Source of the DNA: a gamma proteobacterium endosymbiont of Lamellibrachia anaximandri
GTDB taxonomy: Bacteria > Pseudomonadota > Gammaproteobacteria > Chromatiales > Chromatiaceae
Direction of reading: 5' to 3'
Length of the DNA: 64,000 nucleotides
NCBI GenBank assembly: GCA_016756855.1
Contig: JAESPD010000012.1
Coordinates: forward strand, 1-64,000
The translations under genes and the position numbers were made by a program. Below the pieces are notes generated by a model, which was not told the DNA's origin, ran no database searches, and saw only the letters and a list, made by a program, of their open reading frames with translations. Positions within the stretch are counted from its first letter, which is position 1. Every line of letters begins with the position of its first letter. Of the stretch, positions 1-8,425 are shown one piece after another.

Positions 1-95
1 TGCGTTTGCTTGATGGGAGCGGTATGAGCGGAGACGTTCACGTACCGTTCTGCGAGAGGCTGAGGGTGAGAGTCCCTTGGTCTACTCTCCTCCCA
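1..95 (+). mobile_element. 3' end of a group II intron (domains V and VI)
   Basis: Positions 17-50 form a textbook 34-nt group II intron domain V. The lower stem pairs 17-24 with 43-50 (8 bp, one G-U). A two-base CG bulge lies at 41-42. The upper stem pairs 25-30 with 35-40 and is closed by the GNRA tetraloop GAGA at 31-34. The catalytic AGC triad is at 18-20. Positions 51 to about 90 give a domain VI-like hairpin ending in GGTCTACTCTCC, the kind of tail seen on bacterial group II introns. The exact 3' splice boundary cannot be fixed without the exon junction. The reverse transcriptase ORF, if present, lies upstream of the window. Confidence 0.85.
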
Positions 96-435
96 AAATC
101 TTTCACGAGGTCGAAGACTCACTTAATGATATCAGGCAGAAAATCGCATAAGAATGCGCTGATATATTCTTTCTGCAATGACTGTCACCTTTCTTCACAG
201 GCGCATTGGTAACTGGGTCGATGCATCTGTATTATATAGCGGCTTGATGGGCAGGGCTGTGCCGGTAGCTGGCGAAAGAAACCAGCTGTTGCAGAATGCT
301 AATAATGGCTGGTCATCCATCCCTGTGATTACCCATGGAACCGGGTTGCGTTCTATTTGTGCAAGGATATATTTTCTCGCACCGATGAACGGAATCTGGA
401 AATTAGGATATTAGAGACCCCTAGATACTCATGTC
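96..435. other. Gene-free stretch between the group II intron and the chain-length determinant gene
   Basis: Only short unconvincing frames occur here, without family similarity or a good ribosome-binding site. The stretch is AT-richer than its neighbours and probably holds the 5' flank of the polysaccharide gene and whatever sequence the intron inserted into. No clear promoter or terminator was recognised. Confidence 0.5.
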
Positions 436-2007
436 ATGAAAGATTTAATCAATATCATCAAGAATCAGATTCGCTCCGCATGGCGGTATCGCTGGTATGC
501 GATGATCGCAGCCTGGCTGATTGCTATTGTCGGCTGGGCCGCAGTTTTTGTCATGCCCGACAAGTACGAGTCGAATGCCAGGGTTTTTGTGGATACAGAA
601 ACGGTCCTGCGTCCCCTATTGAAAGGGCTGGCAGTGGAGACCAATCTTGCGCAACGGCTTCAGTTGATGACCCGTACGCTATTGAGTCGGAAAAACCTTG
701 AAAAGGTGATGCGCGAAACGGACATGGATCATGATGCTACGACCGTGGAAGAGAAAGAGCGCCTGCTTGAAGAGCTTAAAAGTGAGATATCGATTGATAC
801 TCAAAGGCGGCAGAATTTCTACACCATAGCCTATAGTGCGAAGGACCCCTATGTTACGAAAAAAGTGGTGGAGACACTGCTGAATATCTTTGTGGAGTCG
901 GCACTGGGCGATACCCGGGTTGAGTCGGATACGGCACAAAGGTTTCTGGAACAACAGATCAGGGAGTACGAATCCCGGCTTATTGAGGCTGAGAATCGGC
1001 TGACCGATTTCAAAAGAAAGTATATCGACACCTTGCCAGGCCAGGATGGTGGTGTTTTTACGAGACTGCAAGATGTGCGGGTTACGTTACAGGATCTCAA
1101 TCTGGAGCTGAAAGAGGCAAGAATTCGACGCGACGAGCTGAGGCGTCAATACGAAGCCGCCGAAAGGGATGAGAGACAACGCCGGGAGGCAGAGGGACGT
1201 TTGGCAGTGGCTACGACCCCTGGCGAACAGCGTATTCTGGCCCTGGAAAAAAGGCTCGACGACCTTCTTCTAAGATACACTGAAGCCCATCCGGATGTTA
1301 AGGAGGCAAGGCAGACGATTGATGAACTGATGAAACAAGAGAGGGAAATCCAGGAGAGTCAGGCTGCCGGCGATTCCGACGTTAATGTAACCTCGATTGC
1401 GGTGGAGGAGTTGAAACTGGCTTATCGCCAATCAGAAGTTACCTTAACAGGGATTCGCGTCAGAACGAACGAATATGAAAAGAGAATTAAAGCACTAAGG
1501 GAAAAGCTGGATACCTTGCCGCAGGTAGAGGCTGAACTGAAGAAGCTCAATCGAGATTACAGCATCAACAAAGAGACCTATGAGCAGTTGGTGCAGCGCC
1601 TGGAATCTGCCCGCATGTCGGAACAGGCAGACGAGGCGGGTGACAATGTAAAGTTTCGGGTAATTGATCCACCAAAGGTTCCGTTGGTTCCTGCTGGCCC
1701 CAAGCGGGTGATTTTCAGCGTAGTCATTCTGGTGTTGAGTCTCGCTGCTGGTGGGGGTTTGGCATTTCTTATCGCGCAGTTCAAACCAGTCTATTACGAT
1801 ACGACCTTGCTCAGGAAGGGGACGGAAATACCTGTGCTTGGCCAAGTGTCCAGAGTCTGGACCAGTAGTCTGGCGATGAAGCGCAGGCTCGAAGTCAGTG
1901 CCTTTGTGACAGTTGGGGCGATGCTCGTGACTGTGTTCGTCGCTATTATGATCGTATACAGCATTGGTCTGCGTGGCGAGATTATTGCCCTCATTAAAAT
2001 AGATTGA
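436..2007 (+). CDS. Polysaccharide chain-length determinant (Wzz/GNVR family, XrtA/EpsF-like)
   Basis: This 523-residue inner-membrane protein is of the polysaccharide co-polymerase type that sets chain length or assists export of an exopolysaccharide. A transmembrane segment at about residues 20-42 is followed by the N-terminal Wzz signature (YESNARVFVDTETVLRPLLK). A long charged coiled-coil region fills the periplasmic part. A second membrane segment is at about 425-449 and a third near 489-511. The length and the third C-terminal helix fit the form found in exosortase A (XrtA) loci better than classical Wzz. In such loci a tyrosine autokinase gene usually follows; here an inverted-repeat element and a glycosyltransferase follow instead. 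The ATG start is the first plausible one, but its ribosome-binding site is weak. Confidence 0.85.
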   Translation: MKDLINIIKNQIRSAWRYRWYAMIAAWLIAIVGWAAVFVMPDKYESNARVFVDTETVLRPLLKGLAVETNLAQRLQLMTRTLLSRKNLEKVMRETDMDHDATTVEEKERLLEELKSEISIDTQRRQNFYTIAYSAKDPYVTKKVVETLLNIFVESALGDTRVESDTAQRFLEQQIREYESRLIEAENRLTDFKRKYIDTLPGQDGGVFTRLQDVRVTLQDLNLELKEARIRRDELRRQYEAAERDERQRREAEGRLAVATTPGEQRILALEKRLDDLLLRYTEAHPDVKEARQTIDELMKQEREIQESQAAGDSDVNVTSIAVEELKLAYRQSEVTLTGIRVRTNEYEKRIKALREKLDTLPQVEAELKKLNRDYSINKETYEQLVQRLESARMSEQADEAGDNVKFRVIDPPKVPLVPAGPKRVIFSVVILVLSLAAGGGLAFLIAQFKPVYYDTTLLRKGTEIPVLGQVSRVWTSSLAMKRRLEVSAFVTVGAMLVTVFVAIMIVYSIGLRGEIIALIKID

Positions 2008-2090
2008 CGGCTATTAAGGAAAGTTTTCCCCAGGGAATTCCCCTCAAATACTTCGCCTGCCAGTCTGAATTCTAAGGTTCGTGTGAGTAC

Positions 2091-2359
2091 CTTGTGCTCC
2101 TTCAGCGTGATAATTACGGATTCAGCGCTCCCGTGGTGTTTCGCAGCAAGGCGCAGCGTGCAGGGAATGGCTATTCCTTTCCAAGCGCTGCAACACGGCT
2201 GCGGTACACCACGGGAACGCCCTCCGGGTGAGATTGTCTGCGTCCATGGATTGCGTTGTGCCTCTTGACAAGGGAGTGGCCATTGCCTGCGAGGCGCGCC
2301 TTGCCATGAACGCAGACAAGCTCACTGAGCCCGCAATTATCACATTGAAGGAACACTAG
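2091..2359. repeat. 269-bp inverted-repeat element able to form a three-way junction (MITE-like)
   Basis: The arms 2091-2125 and 2325-2359 are inverted copies, identical at 28 of 35 positions. Between them sit two further long hairpins. Hairpin 1 spans 2130-2215, with stems CCCGTGGTG/CACCACGGG, CGCAGC/GCTGCG, GCAGCG/CGCTGC and an apical GGAAT/ATTCC. Hairpin 2 spans 2234-2319, with a perfect 10-bp stem TTGTCTGCGT/ACGCAGACAA, then CATGG/CCATG and GCCTC/GAGGC. As single strand the whole folds into a Y or cloverleaf shape. There is no coding capacity. The right arm contains the AAGGA ribosome-binding site (2348-2352) of the glycosyltransferase gene. It may be a non-autonomous mobile element, a structured leader, or both. 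Confidence 0.7.
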
Positions 2360-2360
2360 A

Positions 2361-3479
2361 ATGACAATAAAAATTTCTCTCGTGGCGCACAATGCCTATG
2401 GCGCTATATCAGGCGGGAGCGCCGGGCATGTGGGTGGCGTTGAGCGTCAGACCAGCATGATGGCTTTCTGGTTGCAGAAGAAGGGCTTCGACGTCTCGAT
2501 CATTACTTGGGATGAGGGTCAGGAGCAGGACTTTGTCATTGATGGTGTAAGGCTCATCAAGCTGTGCCGGAAGGACGAGGGTCTTCCCGGGCTGCGTTTT
2601 TTTCATCCGCGTTGGAGCAGTCTCAATGCTGCACTCAAGCGTGCTGATGCCGATGTCTACTATCAAAATGGCGCCGAGTATGTAACCGGTCAGGTTGCCT
2701 TGTGGTGTAAGCGCAACCATAAGAAATTCATCTTCTCCTCCGCCAGCGACGCTGATTGTCAGCGAAATCTGCCCTGTCTGGACTCCTTCAGAGAGAAGTA
2801 CCTCTACAGAAAAGGGTTGGAGTTGGCGGATCATTTGATTGTACAGACTGAAAAACAAGGTGTGGCCTTGCTGGATGCTTTTGGCATGACGTCAACCGTA
2901 TTGCCTATGCCCTGTCCCGACTTGTTGCCGGAGGAGCAGTCGGCGCCCAAGGATTTTCATGAACGCAAAGGTGTGATCTGGGTTGGCCGGATAAGTGAGG
3001 AGAAACGCCTGGAGTTCTTGCTTGAGATGGCGGCTAAAACTCCAGAAATCACCTACGATGTTCTGGGAAAACCCAACAGAGACTCCGAGTATGCGCGTAG
3101 CGTACTTGATGCAGCGGAGCAGGCGGAGAACGTCAATATTCGCGGTATGGTCGAACGGGACAGGATTCGGGATTTCTACGCGAATGCCAGAATTTTATGT
3201 TGTACCTCCTCATTTGAAGGTTTTCCCAATACCTTTATTGAAGCCTGGAGCGAGGGGCTGCCTATCGTCACAACCTTCGACCCTGACGACCTCGTGCAAC
3301 GGAAACAGTTGGGTTTTTCCGGTTCGGAGATCTCATATCTCGCCGAGAAAGTAGGTCATCTGCATAGCACTGAGGATGAGTGGACGCGGATGTCCCGGAA
3401 CGCCCGGCAGTATTTCGTGGAAAATCACGAACTGGATGCTGCGATGGAAAAATTTTCCAGTCTCTTCAGGGGCGTTTGA
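2361..3479 (+). CDS. Family 4 glycosyltransferase (GT-B fold)
   Basis: A 372-residue cytoplasmic or peripheral glycosyltransferase probably transfers a sugar from a nucleotide donor during exopolysaccharide assembly. The N-terminal half opens with a GT-B acceptor-domain pattern including GGxxxHVGGVERQ near residues 18-31. The C-terminal half contains VIWVGRISEEKRLE, typical of GT4 donor domains, and the EGFPNTFIEAWSEGLPIV donor-site motif at about 286-303, which carries the conserved E-x7-E pair. The start is supported by AAGGA eight bases upstream, which lies inside the preceding inverted-repeat arm. Sugar specificity cannot be read from the sequence. The nearest functional neighbour is the chain-length protein. 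Confidence 0.88.
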   Translation: MTIKISLVAHNAYGAISGGSAGHVGGVERQTSMMAFWLQKKGFDVSIITWDEGQEQDFVIDGVRLIKLCRKDEGLPGLRFFHPRWSSLNAALKRADADVYYQNGAEYVTGQVALWCKRNHKKFIFSSASDADCQRNLPCLDSFREKYLYRKGLELADHLIVQTEKQGVALLDAFGMTSTVLPMPCPDLLPEEQSAPKDFHERKGVIWVGRISEEKRLEFLLEMAAKTPEITYDVLGKPNRDSEYARSVLDAAEQAENVNIRGMVERDRIRDFYANARILCCTSSFEGFPNTFIEAWSEGLPIVTTFDPDDLVQRKQLGFSGSEISYLAEKVGHLHSTEDEWTRMSRNARQYFVENHELDAAMEKFSSLFRGV

Positions 3480-3533
3480 TTTTCTGTAGAGCAAAGTACC
3501 GGCCCGCCGAGGCAGATCAATCTGGTTTTATCC

Positions 3534-4313
3534 CTACATCAAAGCCGCATACATGCCGGTAATCTTATTCATCGCGACGAGAATCTTGTCCAGTGAACGG
3601 ATGACCAGAGAGGGGACAAAATTGCCGTCCTCCAGATTGTTGCCAAGGCTGAACAAATCCCATTGCTCCTTTACCCCCGTCAGTGCCTGATCTATCTCGG
3701 GTGTATTCTCGGGTGCCGTCCTTAACTGCAGCAGTGCGCTGTCGAAATCTGCTACCGCTTTTTTGTAATCGGATTCGTAGATTGGATGTTGGAATTTCCA
3801 GCTACGCAGCATATATAGATTGGCCATGCGTTGAGATAGCATGCGCTGGCGTCCGGCCATATTGACCAATTTGCCGGTGGACGTACCGGAGGCGGTCTCG
3901 AGCAATACAACAACCCGGTGTGATGCATTCAGCAGCTCCTCCCCGGCTTGACGTACTGCTTCGGCAGAGGCGCGATTGGGTTTGCCTGCCGCGAGCTGGT
4001 GAAAAGGGGTCCAAAGAGTGGAGACCTTCGCTAATGCTTGGGTGACACTGCTGTTCACCTTGAATTTTTTCAACTCGGCAAGTTGCGCTGCAAAGAGCTC
4101 AAGTGAAGATTTGCGCTGTTTTTTGGCGATGCGATAGCGGATTTCCTGCCCCATCTGGCAATAGGTCTTAATGATCCGCTGGGTCAGCATGCGCTGTCGG
4201 CCAGCCTTATTGATCGCCTCGCCCATGCTCAATTCGACGGCGGGTGCCTGAGCCGGAATGAAGAGCAGTGCCAAGAGGAAGAGCAGAATGGTCTTTGCCG
4301 ATACACGACGCAT
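3534..4313 (-). CDS. Secreted protein with two PilJ-type (type IV pili MCP N-terminal) repeats
   Basis: This 259-residue protein has a clear Sec signal peptide (residues 1-25, ending AQAPA). Two copies of the PilJ/NarX-type sensor signature A-G-R-Q-R-M-L-(T/S)-Q-R lie at residues 37-46 and 153-162, each inside a predicted helical bundle. Such domains normally form the periplasmic input part of chemoreceptors or nitrate sensors. Here there is no transmembrane helix after the domain and no HAMP or signalling domain, so the protein appears to be a free periplasmic sensor or binding module. It is convergent with the glycosyltransferase gene and divergent from glyA. Ligand and partner are unknown. 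Confidence 0.8.
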   Translation of the reverse strand: MRRVSAKTILLFLLALLFIPAQAPAVELSMGEAINKAGRQRMLTQRIIKTYCQMGQEIRYRIAKKQRKSSLELFAAQLAELKKFKVNSSVTQALAKVSTLWTPFHQLAAGKPNRASAEAVRQAGEELLNASHRVVVLLETASGTSTGKLVNMAGRQRMLSQRMANLYMLRSWKFQHPIYESDYKKAVADFDSALLQLRTAPENTPEIDQALTGVKEQWDLFSLGNNLEDGNFVPSLVIRSLDKILVAMNKITGMYAALM

Positions 4314-4497
4314 GAAGAATACCCCTTAAAGTTTTACTTCAAAAGTGCCAAGCCGATGAATGTAATTATTATCCTCGCTAAAATAACGGCTAAGGCAACA
4401 GCCGTAAAGGGAAAAACTGCGATTTTCCGCAGAGAGTAAAAATCTTTTTCTGTCTTTCGAGCTGGTGAACTGGTTTAGAGACCGATTTGCTTTTTTT

Positions 4498-4506
4498 TGC
4501 TATATT
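4498..4506 (+). promoter_or_regulatory. Extended -10 promoter candidate for glyA
   Basis: TGC followed by TATATT gives an extended -10 element about 33 bases before the glyA start. No good -35 hexamer is present at the usual distance, as expected for extended -10 promoters. This is a pattern match only. Confidence 0.45.
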
Positions 4507-4538
4507 AGTTCGTTTTTTATTGGCGGGGAAATGGCCTG

Positions 4539-5795
4539 ATGTTTAACAAGAACATGCAAATCCAAGGGTATGACGATGAGTTGTGGTCGGCAATGCAGGC
4601 CGAAGAGACGCGCCAGGAAGAGCATATCGAGCTGATCGCCTCTGAAAACTATACCAGTCCCCGCGTAATGCAGGCTCAGGGTAGTGTGCTGACGAACAAA
4701 TATGCCGAGGGCTATCCCTACAAACGCTACTATGGCGGCTGTGAGAATGTCGATGTTGCCGAGCAGTTGGCCATTGATCGCGCCAAGGCGCTGTTTGATG
4801 CGGACTTCGCGAATGTCCAGCCTCACTCAGGTTCTCAAGCCAATGCAGCGGTCTATATGGCGCTCTGCCAGCCAGGCGACACCATACTTGGCATGAGCCT
4901 GGCTCATGGCGGCCATCTGACTCACGGCGCCAAGCCCAATTTCTCCGGCAAGCTTTACCATGCCGTTCAGTATGGTCTCAATCCCGAGACCGGTGAGATC
5001 GACTATGAAGAGGTCGAGCGTCTTGCCCGTGAGCACAAGCCAAAGATGATCGTCGCTGGCTTTTCCGCTTACTCCCGCGTTGTCGATTGGCAGCGTTTCC
5101 GTGATATTGCAGACGAGGTGGGCGCCTATCTGTTCGTTGATATGGCGCATGTGGCGGGTTTGATTGCAGCCGGCCACTATCCGAGTCCGGTAAATATTGC
5201 CGATGTGACCACCACGACCACGCACAAAACCCTGCGCGGCCCACGTGGCGGCCTGATTTTGGCAAAGGCCAACGCAGAGATTGAAAAGAAGCTGAATTCA
5301 GTGGTCTTTCCCGGCATTCAGGGTGGCCCCCTGATGCATGTGATTGCCGCCAAGGCAGTGGCCTTCAAGGAGGCGATGGAGCCTGAATTCAAGACCTATC
5401 AGGGTCTGGTGATCAAAAATGCCCAGGCGATGGCTCGGGTTTTTATGGATCGCGGCTACGACGTGGTCTCCAAGGGTACCGATGACCATCTGTTTCTGGT
5501 CAGCTTCATTGAGGCAGGTCTGACCGGCAAGGATGTGGATGCCTGGCTGGGTGCTGCCAATATCACCGTCAACAAGAATGCAGTGCCGAATGATCCTCAA
5601 TCCCCCTTCGTGACTTCGGGTATTCGGGTTGGTACACCGGCCATCACCACCCGGGGTTTCGATGAGGCCGATGCCGCTGAACTTGCGGGCTGGATGTGCG
5701 ACGTAATCGATAGCCGTGGAGATCAGGCGGTGATTGATGGGGTTAAGGAGAAGGCTCTGGCCATCTGCGCCAAATACCCGGTCTACACAGAATAA
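4539..5795 (+). CDS. glyA: Serine hydroxymethyltransferase
   Basis: The 418-residue PLP enzyme interconverts serine and glycine with transfer of a one-carbon unit to tetrahydrofolate. Length and sequence match the bacterial family throughout: the N-terminal [14 protein letters not shown], the SGSQAN motif, the PLP-lysine segment [14 protein letters not shown], and the C-terminal [14 protein letters not shown]. The ATG is preceded by a GGGGAAA ribosome-binding site. The gene stands alone ahead of a repeat-filled gap before nrdR, a gene order common in gammaproteobacteria. Confidence 0.98.
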   Translation: MFNKNMQIQGYDDELWSAMQAEETRQEEHIELIASENYTSPRVMQAQGSVLTNKYAEGYPYKRYYGGCENVDVAEQLAIDRAKALFDADFANVQPHSGSQANAAVYMALCQPGDTILGMSLAHGGHLTHGAKPNFSGKLYHAVQYGLNPETGEIDYEEVERLAREHKPKMIVAGFSAYSRVVDWQRFRDIADEVGAYLFVDMAHVAGLIAAGHYPSPVNIADVTTTTTHKTLRGPRGGLILAKANAEIEKKLNSVVFPGIQGGPLMHVIAAKAVAFKEAMEPEFKTYQGLVIKNAQAMARVFMDRGYDVVSKGTDDHLFLVSFIEAGLTGKDVDAWLGAANITVNKNAVPNDPQSPFVTSGIRVGTPAITTRGFDEADAAELAGWMCDVIDSRGDQAVIDGVKEKALAICAKYPVYTE

Positions 5796-5975
5796 AAAAG
5801 GGCCAAGGAGATAGGGCCGAGGGCCAAGGCTTTATGTCTGGGGGAATAGGGCAGAGTATAAGTAAAAGGTTAGATGATGGCGCTGTATAACGATTACACC
5901 AGGCACCAGGCACCAGATCCTGGGTCCTCCCCCCTCGGCCCTCGGCCCTCGGCCCTAACCCCTCGGCCCTAACCG
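5796..5975. repeat. Intergenic heptamer tandem repeats between glyA and nrdR
   Basis: Two short-period arrays occur here. CACCAGG is repeated about 2.9 times near 5897-5917. CGGCCCT/CGGCCCTAACC units, also with a 7-base period, run from about 5935 to 5972. A complementary run (GGGCCGAGGGCCAAGGC, 5814-5830) lies just after glyA, so the gap can also fold as a long hairpin. The gap lacks a credible gene. The heptamer period matches arrays near 40377 and 53397. Confidence 0.7.
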
Positions 5976-6488
5976 ATGCGCTGTCCTTTCTGCGGAGCAC
6001 AGGATACCAAGGTCATCGACTCCCGCCTGGCGGGAGATGGCGATCAGATTCGACGTCGTCGTCAGTGTGCCGTCTGCCAGGAACGGTTCACCACTTATGA
6101 AGCCGCGGAGCTGAACCTGCCCAGAGTCGTCAAGCACGACGGCAGCCGAACGCCCTTCGACGGCCGTAAACTGCGTTCCGGCATGATGCGGGCGCTGGAG
6201 AAGCGCCCAGTCAGCACTGAACAGGTGGAGGCGGCAATCAACCATATCACCCGCAAGTTAACCGCCAGTGGAGAACGAGAAGTCGCGTCGCTGCAAATCG
6301 GGGAGATGGTCATGGATGAACTGAAGACGCTGGACCAGGTTGCCTATGTGCGCTTCGCATCCGTCTACCGCAAATTTGAGGATGTTAACGCTTTCCGGGA
6401 GGAGATTGACCGCCTGGAGAGTCAACCCGGTCCCGAGGCGCGCAGACAGCAGATGGATCTTCTAAGCCGCGATAAAAAGGGCAAATGA
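5976..6488 (+). CDS. nrdR: Transcriptional repressor of ribonucleotide reductase genes
   Basis: NrdR is a zinc-ribbon plus ATP-cone repressor that binds NrdR boxes upstream of nrd operons according to the ATP/dATP state. The N-terminus shows MRCPFC and CAVC, the four zinc cysteines, followed by an ERFTTYE segment. The ATP-cone occupies about residues 49-139. The length (170 residues) is that of the family. The stop overlaps the ribD start by four bases (ATGA), indicating co-translation, and the nrdR-ribD order is conserved in many proteobacteria. No nrd gene or obvious NrdR box was seen in the window. Confidence 0.97.
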   Translation: MRCPFCGAQDTKVIDSRLAGDGDQIRRRRQCAVCQERFTTYEAAELNLPRVVKHDGSRTPFDGRKLRSGMMRALEKRPVSTEQVEAAINHITRKLTASGEREVASLQIGEMVMDELKTLDQVAYVRFASVYRKFEDVNAFREEIDRLESQPGPEARRQQMDLLSRDKKGK

Positions 6489-7609
6489 GTAGCGGCAGCG
6501 ACCACGTCTATATGGCCAGAGCGATTCGTCTGGCAGAGCGGGGACGTTATACCACCCATCCCAATCCCAGGGTTGGCTGCGTGCTGGTAAAGGGTGGTGA
6601 GATCGTCGGCGAAGGCTACCATCGCCGTGCCGGAGAACCCCATGCCGAACGCAATGCCCTCGCCGTGGCGGGTGCGCGGGCCGCGGGATCGACGGCTTAT
6701 GTCACACTGGAGCCCTGCTGCCACCATGGGCGTACCCCACCCTGTACAGAAGGACTGATCGAGGCCGGTGTCACTCGTGTTGTGGCAGCCATGAAAGATC
6801 CCAACCCCCAAGTATCCGGGAAGGGACTGGCGCAGTTGCAGCAGGCCGGGATAACGGTTGAGGCGGGGCTGATGCAGGGCCAGGCCGAGGCGCTGAATCC
6901 GGGCTTTATCAAGCGCATGCGTTACGGCAAACCCTATGTGCGCTGTAAGCTGGCCATGAGTCTGGATGGGCGTACGGCGATGGCCAGTGGTGAGAGCAAG
7001 TGGATCACCTCGTCTGCGGCGCGCCATGATGTGCATCTGTTGCGCGCCCGCAGCAGCGCGATTCTGACCGGCATTTCCACGGTGCTTGCCGACGATGCGT
7101 CGATGAATGTTCGGCTGACTTCACAAGAGCTGGGGCTGGATGAGGGGTTGCAGCCGCCACACCCTGTGAGGGTCGTTTTGGATCCACAGTTGGAGATGTC
7201 ACCCGCCGCGAAGATGCTGGCCCTGCCGGGAAAAACACTGATACTGGGTAGTGATGACCATCCCCGGCAGACAGCTGCCCTGGAAGCTGCGGGAGCCGAG
7301 GTGGTGCTGGTGACGCCCCGGGACGATGTGCTGGACCTGACTGCAGTGATGGCGCAGCTCACAGCGCGGGAACTGCATGAGGTGATGCTTGAGTCAGGCG
7401 CTGTGCTGGCTGGTGCAATGCTGGAGCAGCAGCTGATCGACGAACTGGTGATCTATGTGGCGCCCCATATCATGGGAGATGGGGCGAGGGGACTCTTCCA
7501 TCTGCCGGGTCTGGAGAAGATGGAGGATCGTATAGGACTCGATATCACCGATCTGCGCCAGGTGGGCGAAGAGATCCGTATCACTGCCCGGCCGTTATAT
7601 CGGGAATAG
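6485..7609 (+). CDS. ribD: Bifunctional riboflavin deaminase/reductase
   Basis: RibD performs the second and third steps of riboflavin synthesis: deamination of the pyrimidine and NADPH-dependent reduction of the ribosyl chain. The N-terminal deaminase domain (about residues 1-145) has the zinc motif PHAE and the downstream [10 protein letters not shown] segment. The C-terminal RibD reductase domain begins around residue 150 with the conserved [15 protein letters not shown]. The 374-residue length is normal. It overlaps nrdR by four bases and is followed ten bases later by a REP-like palindrome before ribE. Confidence 0.97.
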   Translation: MSSGSDHVYMARAIRLAERGRYTTHPNPRVGCVLVKGGEIVGEGYHRRAGEPHAERNALAVAGARAAGSTAYVTLEPCCHHGRTPPCTEGLIEAGVTRVVAAMKDPNPQVSGKGLAQLQQAGITVEAGLMQGQAEALNPGFIKRMRYGKPYVRCKLAMSLDGRTAMASGESKWITSSAARHDVHLLRARSSAILTGISTVLADDASMNVRLTSQELGLDEGLQPPHPVRVVLDPQLEMSPAAKMLALPGKTLILGSDDHPRQTAALEAAGAEVVLVTPRDDVLDLTAVMAQLTARELHEVMLESGAVLAGAMLEQQLIDELVIYVAPHIMGDGARGLFHLPGLEKMEDRIGLDITDLRQVGEEIRITARPLYRE

Positions 7610-7618
7610 ACTCTGAAA

Positions 7619-7650
7619 TGCCCGATCCGCTGAGCTTGATCGGGCCTACA
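7619..7650 (-). repeat. REP-like palindrome, single unit
   Basis: A perfect 8-bp stem GCCCGATC/GATCGGGC (7620-7627 and 7638-7645) encloses the 10-base loop CGCTGAGCTT and ends in CTAC. It belongs to the palindrome family also found at 13144, 18727, 27100, 32163, 40402, 49107 and 53475. It lies ten bases after the ribD stop. Confidence 0.85.
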
Positions 7651-7675
7651 GTTTGAGCAAGATAGCGAAATCAAT

Positions 7676-8335
7676 ATGTTTACAGGCATCATTCAATCGG
7701 TCGGTACGCTTGCAGGTCAGGAGTCAAAGGGCGGAGACGTGCGCCTTTACATCCACACTGGGCAGTTGGATTTGGCTGACGTTGCGCTTGGCGACAGTAT
7801 CGCCACCAACGGTGTCTGCCTGACAGCGGTCGAGTTGCCTGGGGATGGTTTTCGGGCTGATGTCTCCCGTGAGACACTTTCCATGACTACGCTGCATAAC
7901 CTCAAGCCGGGTAGCCCGGTGAATCTGGAGAAGGCCTTGACCCTGAACTCCCGTCTCGGCGGTCACCTGGTGAGCGGACATGTGGATGGTGTTGGGAAGG
8001 TGCTGGGTCGCCGGGAGGATGCCCGGTCCATCCGTTTTGACATTGAGGCACCCAAAGCGCTGGCGAAATATATCGCCCACAAGGGCTCCATCTGTGTTGA
8101 TGGCGCCAGCTTGACGGTAAACGGTGTCAACGGTAATCGCTTCGATCTCAATATCGTCCCTCATACCCTGCAGGAGACGACCCTCGAGGGGGTCCAGGTG
8201 GGGCATGAAGTGAACCTGGAAGTCGACCTGATTGCCCGCTACCTCGAACGGCTGGTGCTCGGGGAGAAGGCGTCTGAATCAGCGGCATCGGGTGTCACCG
8301 AAGCGTTGTTGATGGAGCGGGGTTTTATCCGCTAA
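7676..8335 (+). CDS. ribE: Riboflavin synthase alpha chain
   Basis: This enzyme dismutates two molecules of 6,7-dimethyl-8-ribityllumazine to riboflavin plus the pyrimidine. The 219-residue protein begins with the hallmark MFTGIIQSVG and contains two tandem lumazine-binding barrels, roughly residues 1-97 and 98-200, with GGHLVSGHVDG at the junction. The family is also called RibC in E. coli. It sits between ribD and ribBX in a riboflavin cluster. The interposed REP palindrome may separate or stabilise the message. Confidence 0.97.
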   Translation: MFTGIIQSVGTLAGQESKGGDVRLYIHTGQLDLADVALGDSIATNGVCLTAVELPGDGFRADVSRETLSMTTLHNLKPGSPVNLEKALTLNSRLGGHLVSGHVDGVGKVLGRREDARSIRFDIEAPKALAKYIAHKGSICVDGASLTVNGVNGNRFDLNIVPHTLQETTLEGVQVGHEVNLEVDLIARYLERLVLGEKASESAASGVTEALLMERGFIR

Positions 8336-8361
8336 AGGCTTAAACCTCGGTTTGACAACGT

Positions 8362-8389
8362 TTGTTGTTAATCCCGCCTCTGTTACAAT
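8362..8389 (+). promoter_or_regulatory. Sigma-70-like promoter candidate upstream of ribBX
   Basis: TTGTTG (8362-8367) and TACAAT (8384-8389) are separated by 16 bases, 36 bases before the ribBX start. The 90-base gap is too short for an FMN riboswitch and none of its conserved elements is visible. Confidence 0.45.
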
Positions 8390-8425
8390 TATCTGTTCGC
8401 TTCGCCAATAATCAAGACTGGATAT

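Noticed and set aside
178-414. Short frame upstream of the chain-length gene
   Set aside because: No ribosome-binding site, no similarity and no coding-like composition; treated as intergenic.
4386-4405. Hairpin ACGGCT/AGCCGT between the PilJ-like gene and glyA
   Set aside because: Six-base stem with no T-run and no clear relation to either gene; probably incidental.
5796-5975. CRISPR array
   Set aside because: The repeats are 7-base tandem units without spacers, and no cas gene is nearby.
8336-8425. FMN riboswitch upstream of ribBX
   Set aside because: The gap is only 90 bases and none of the conserved RFN-element stems is present.
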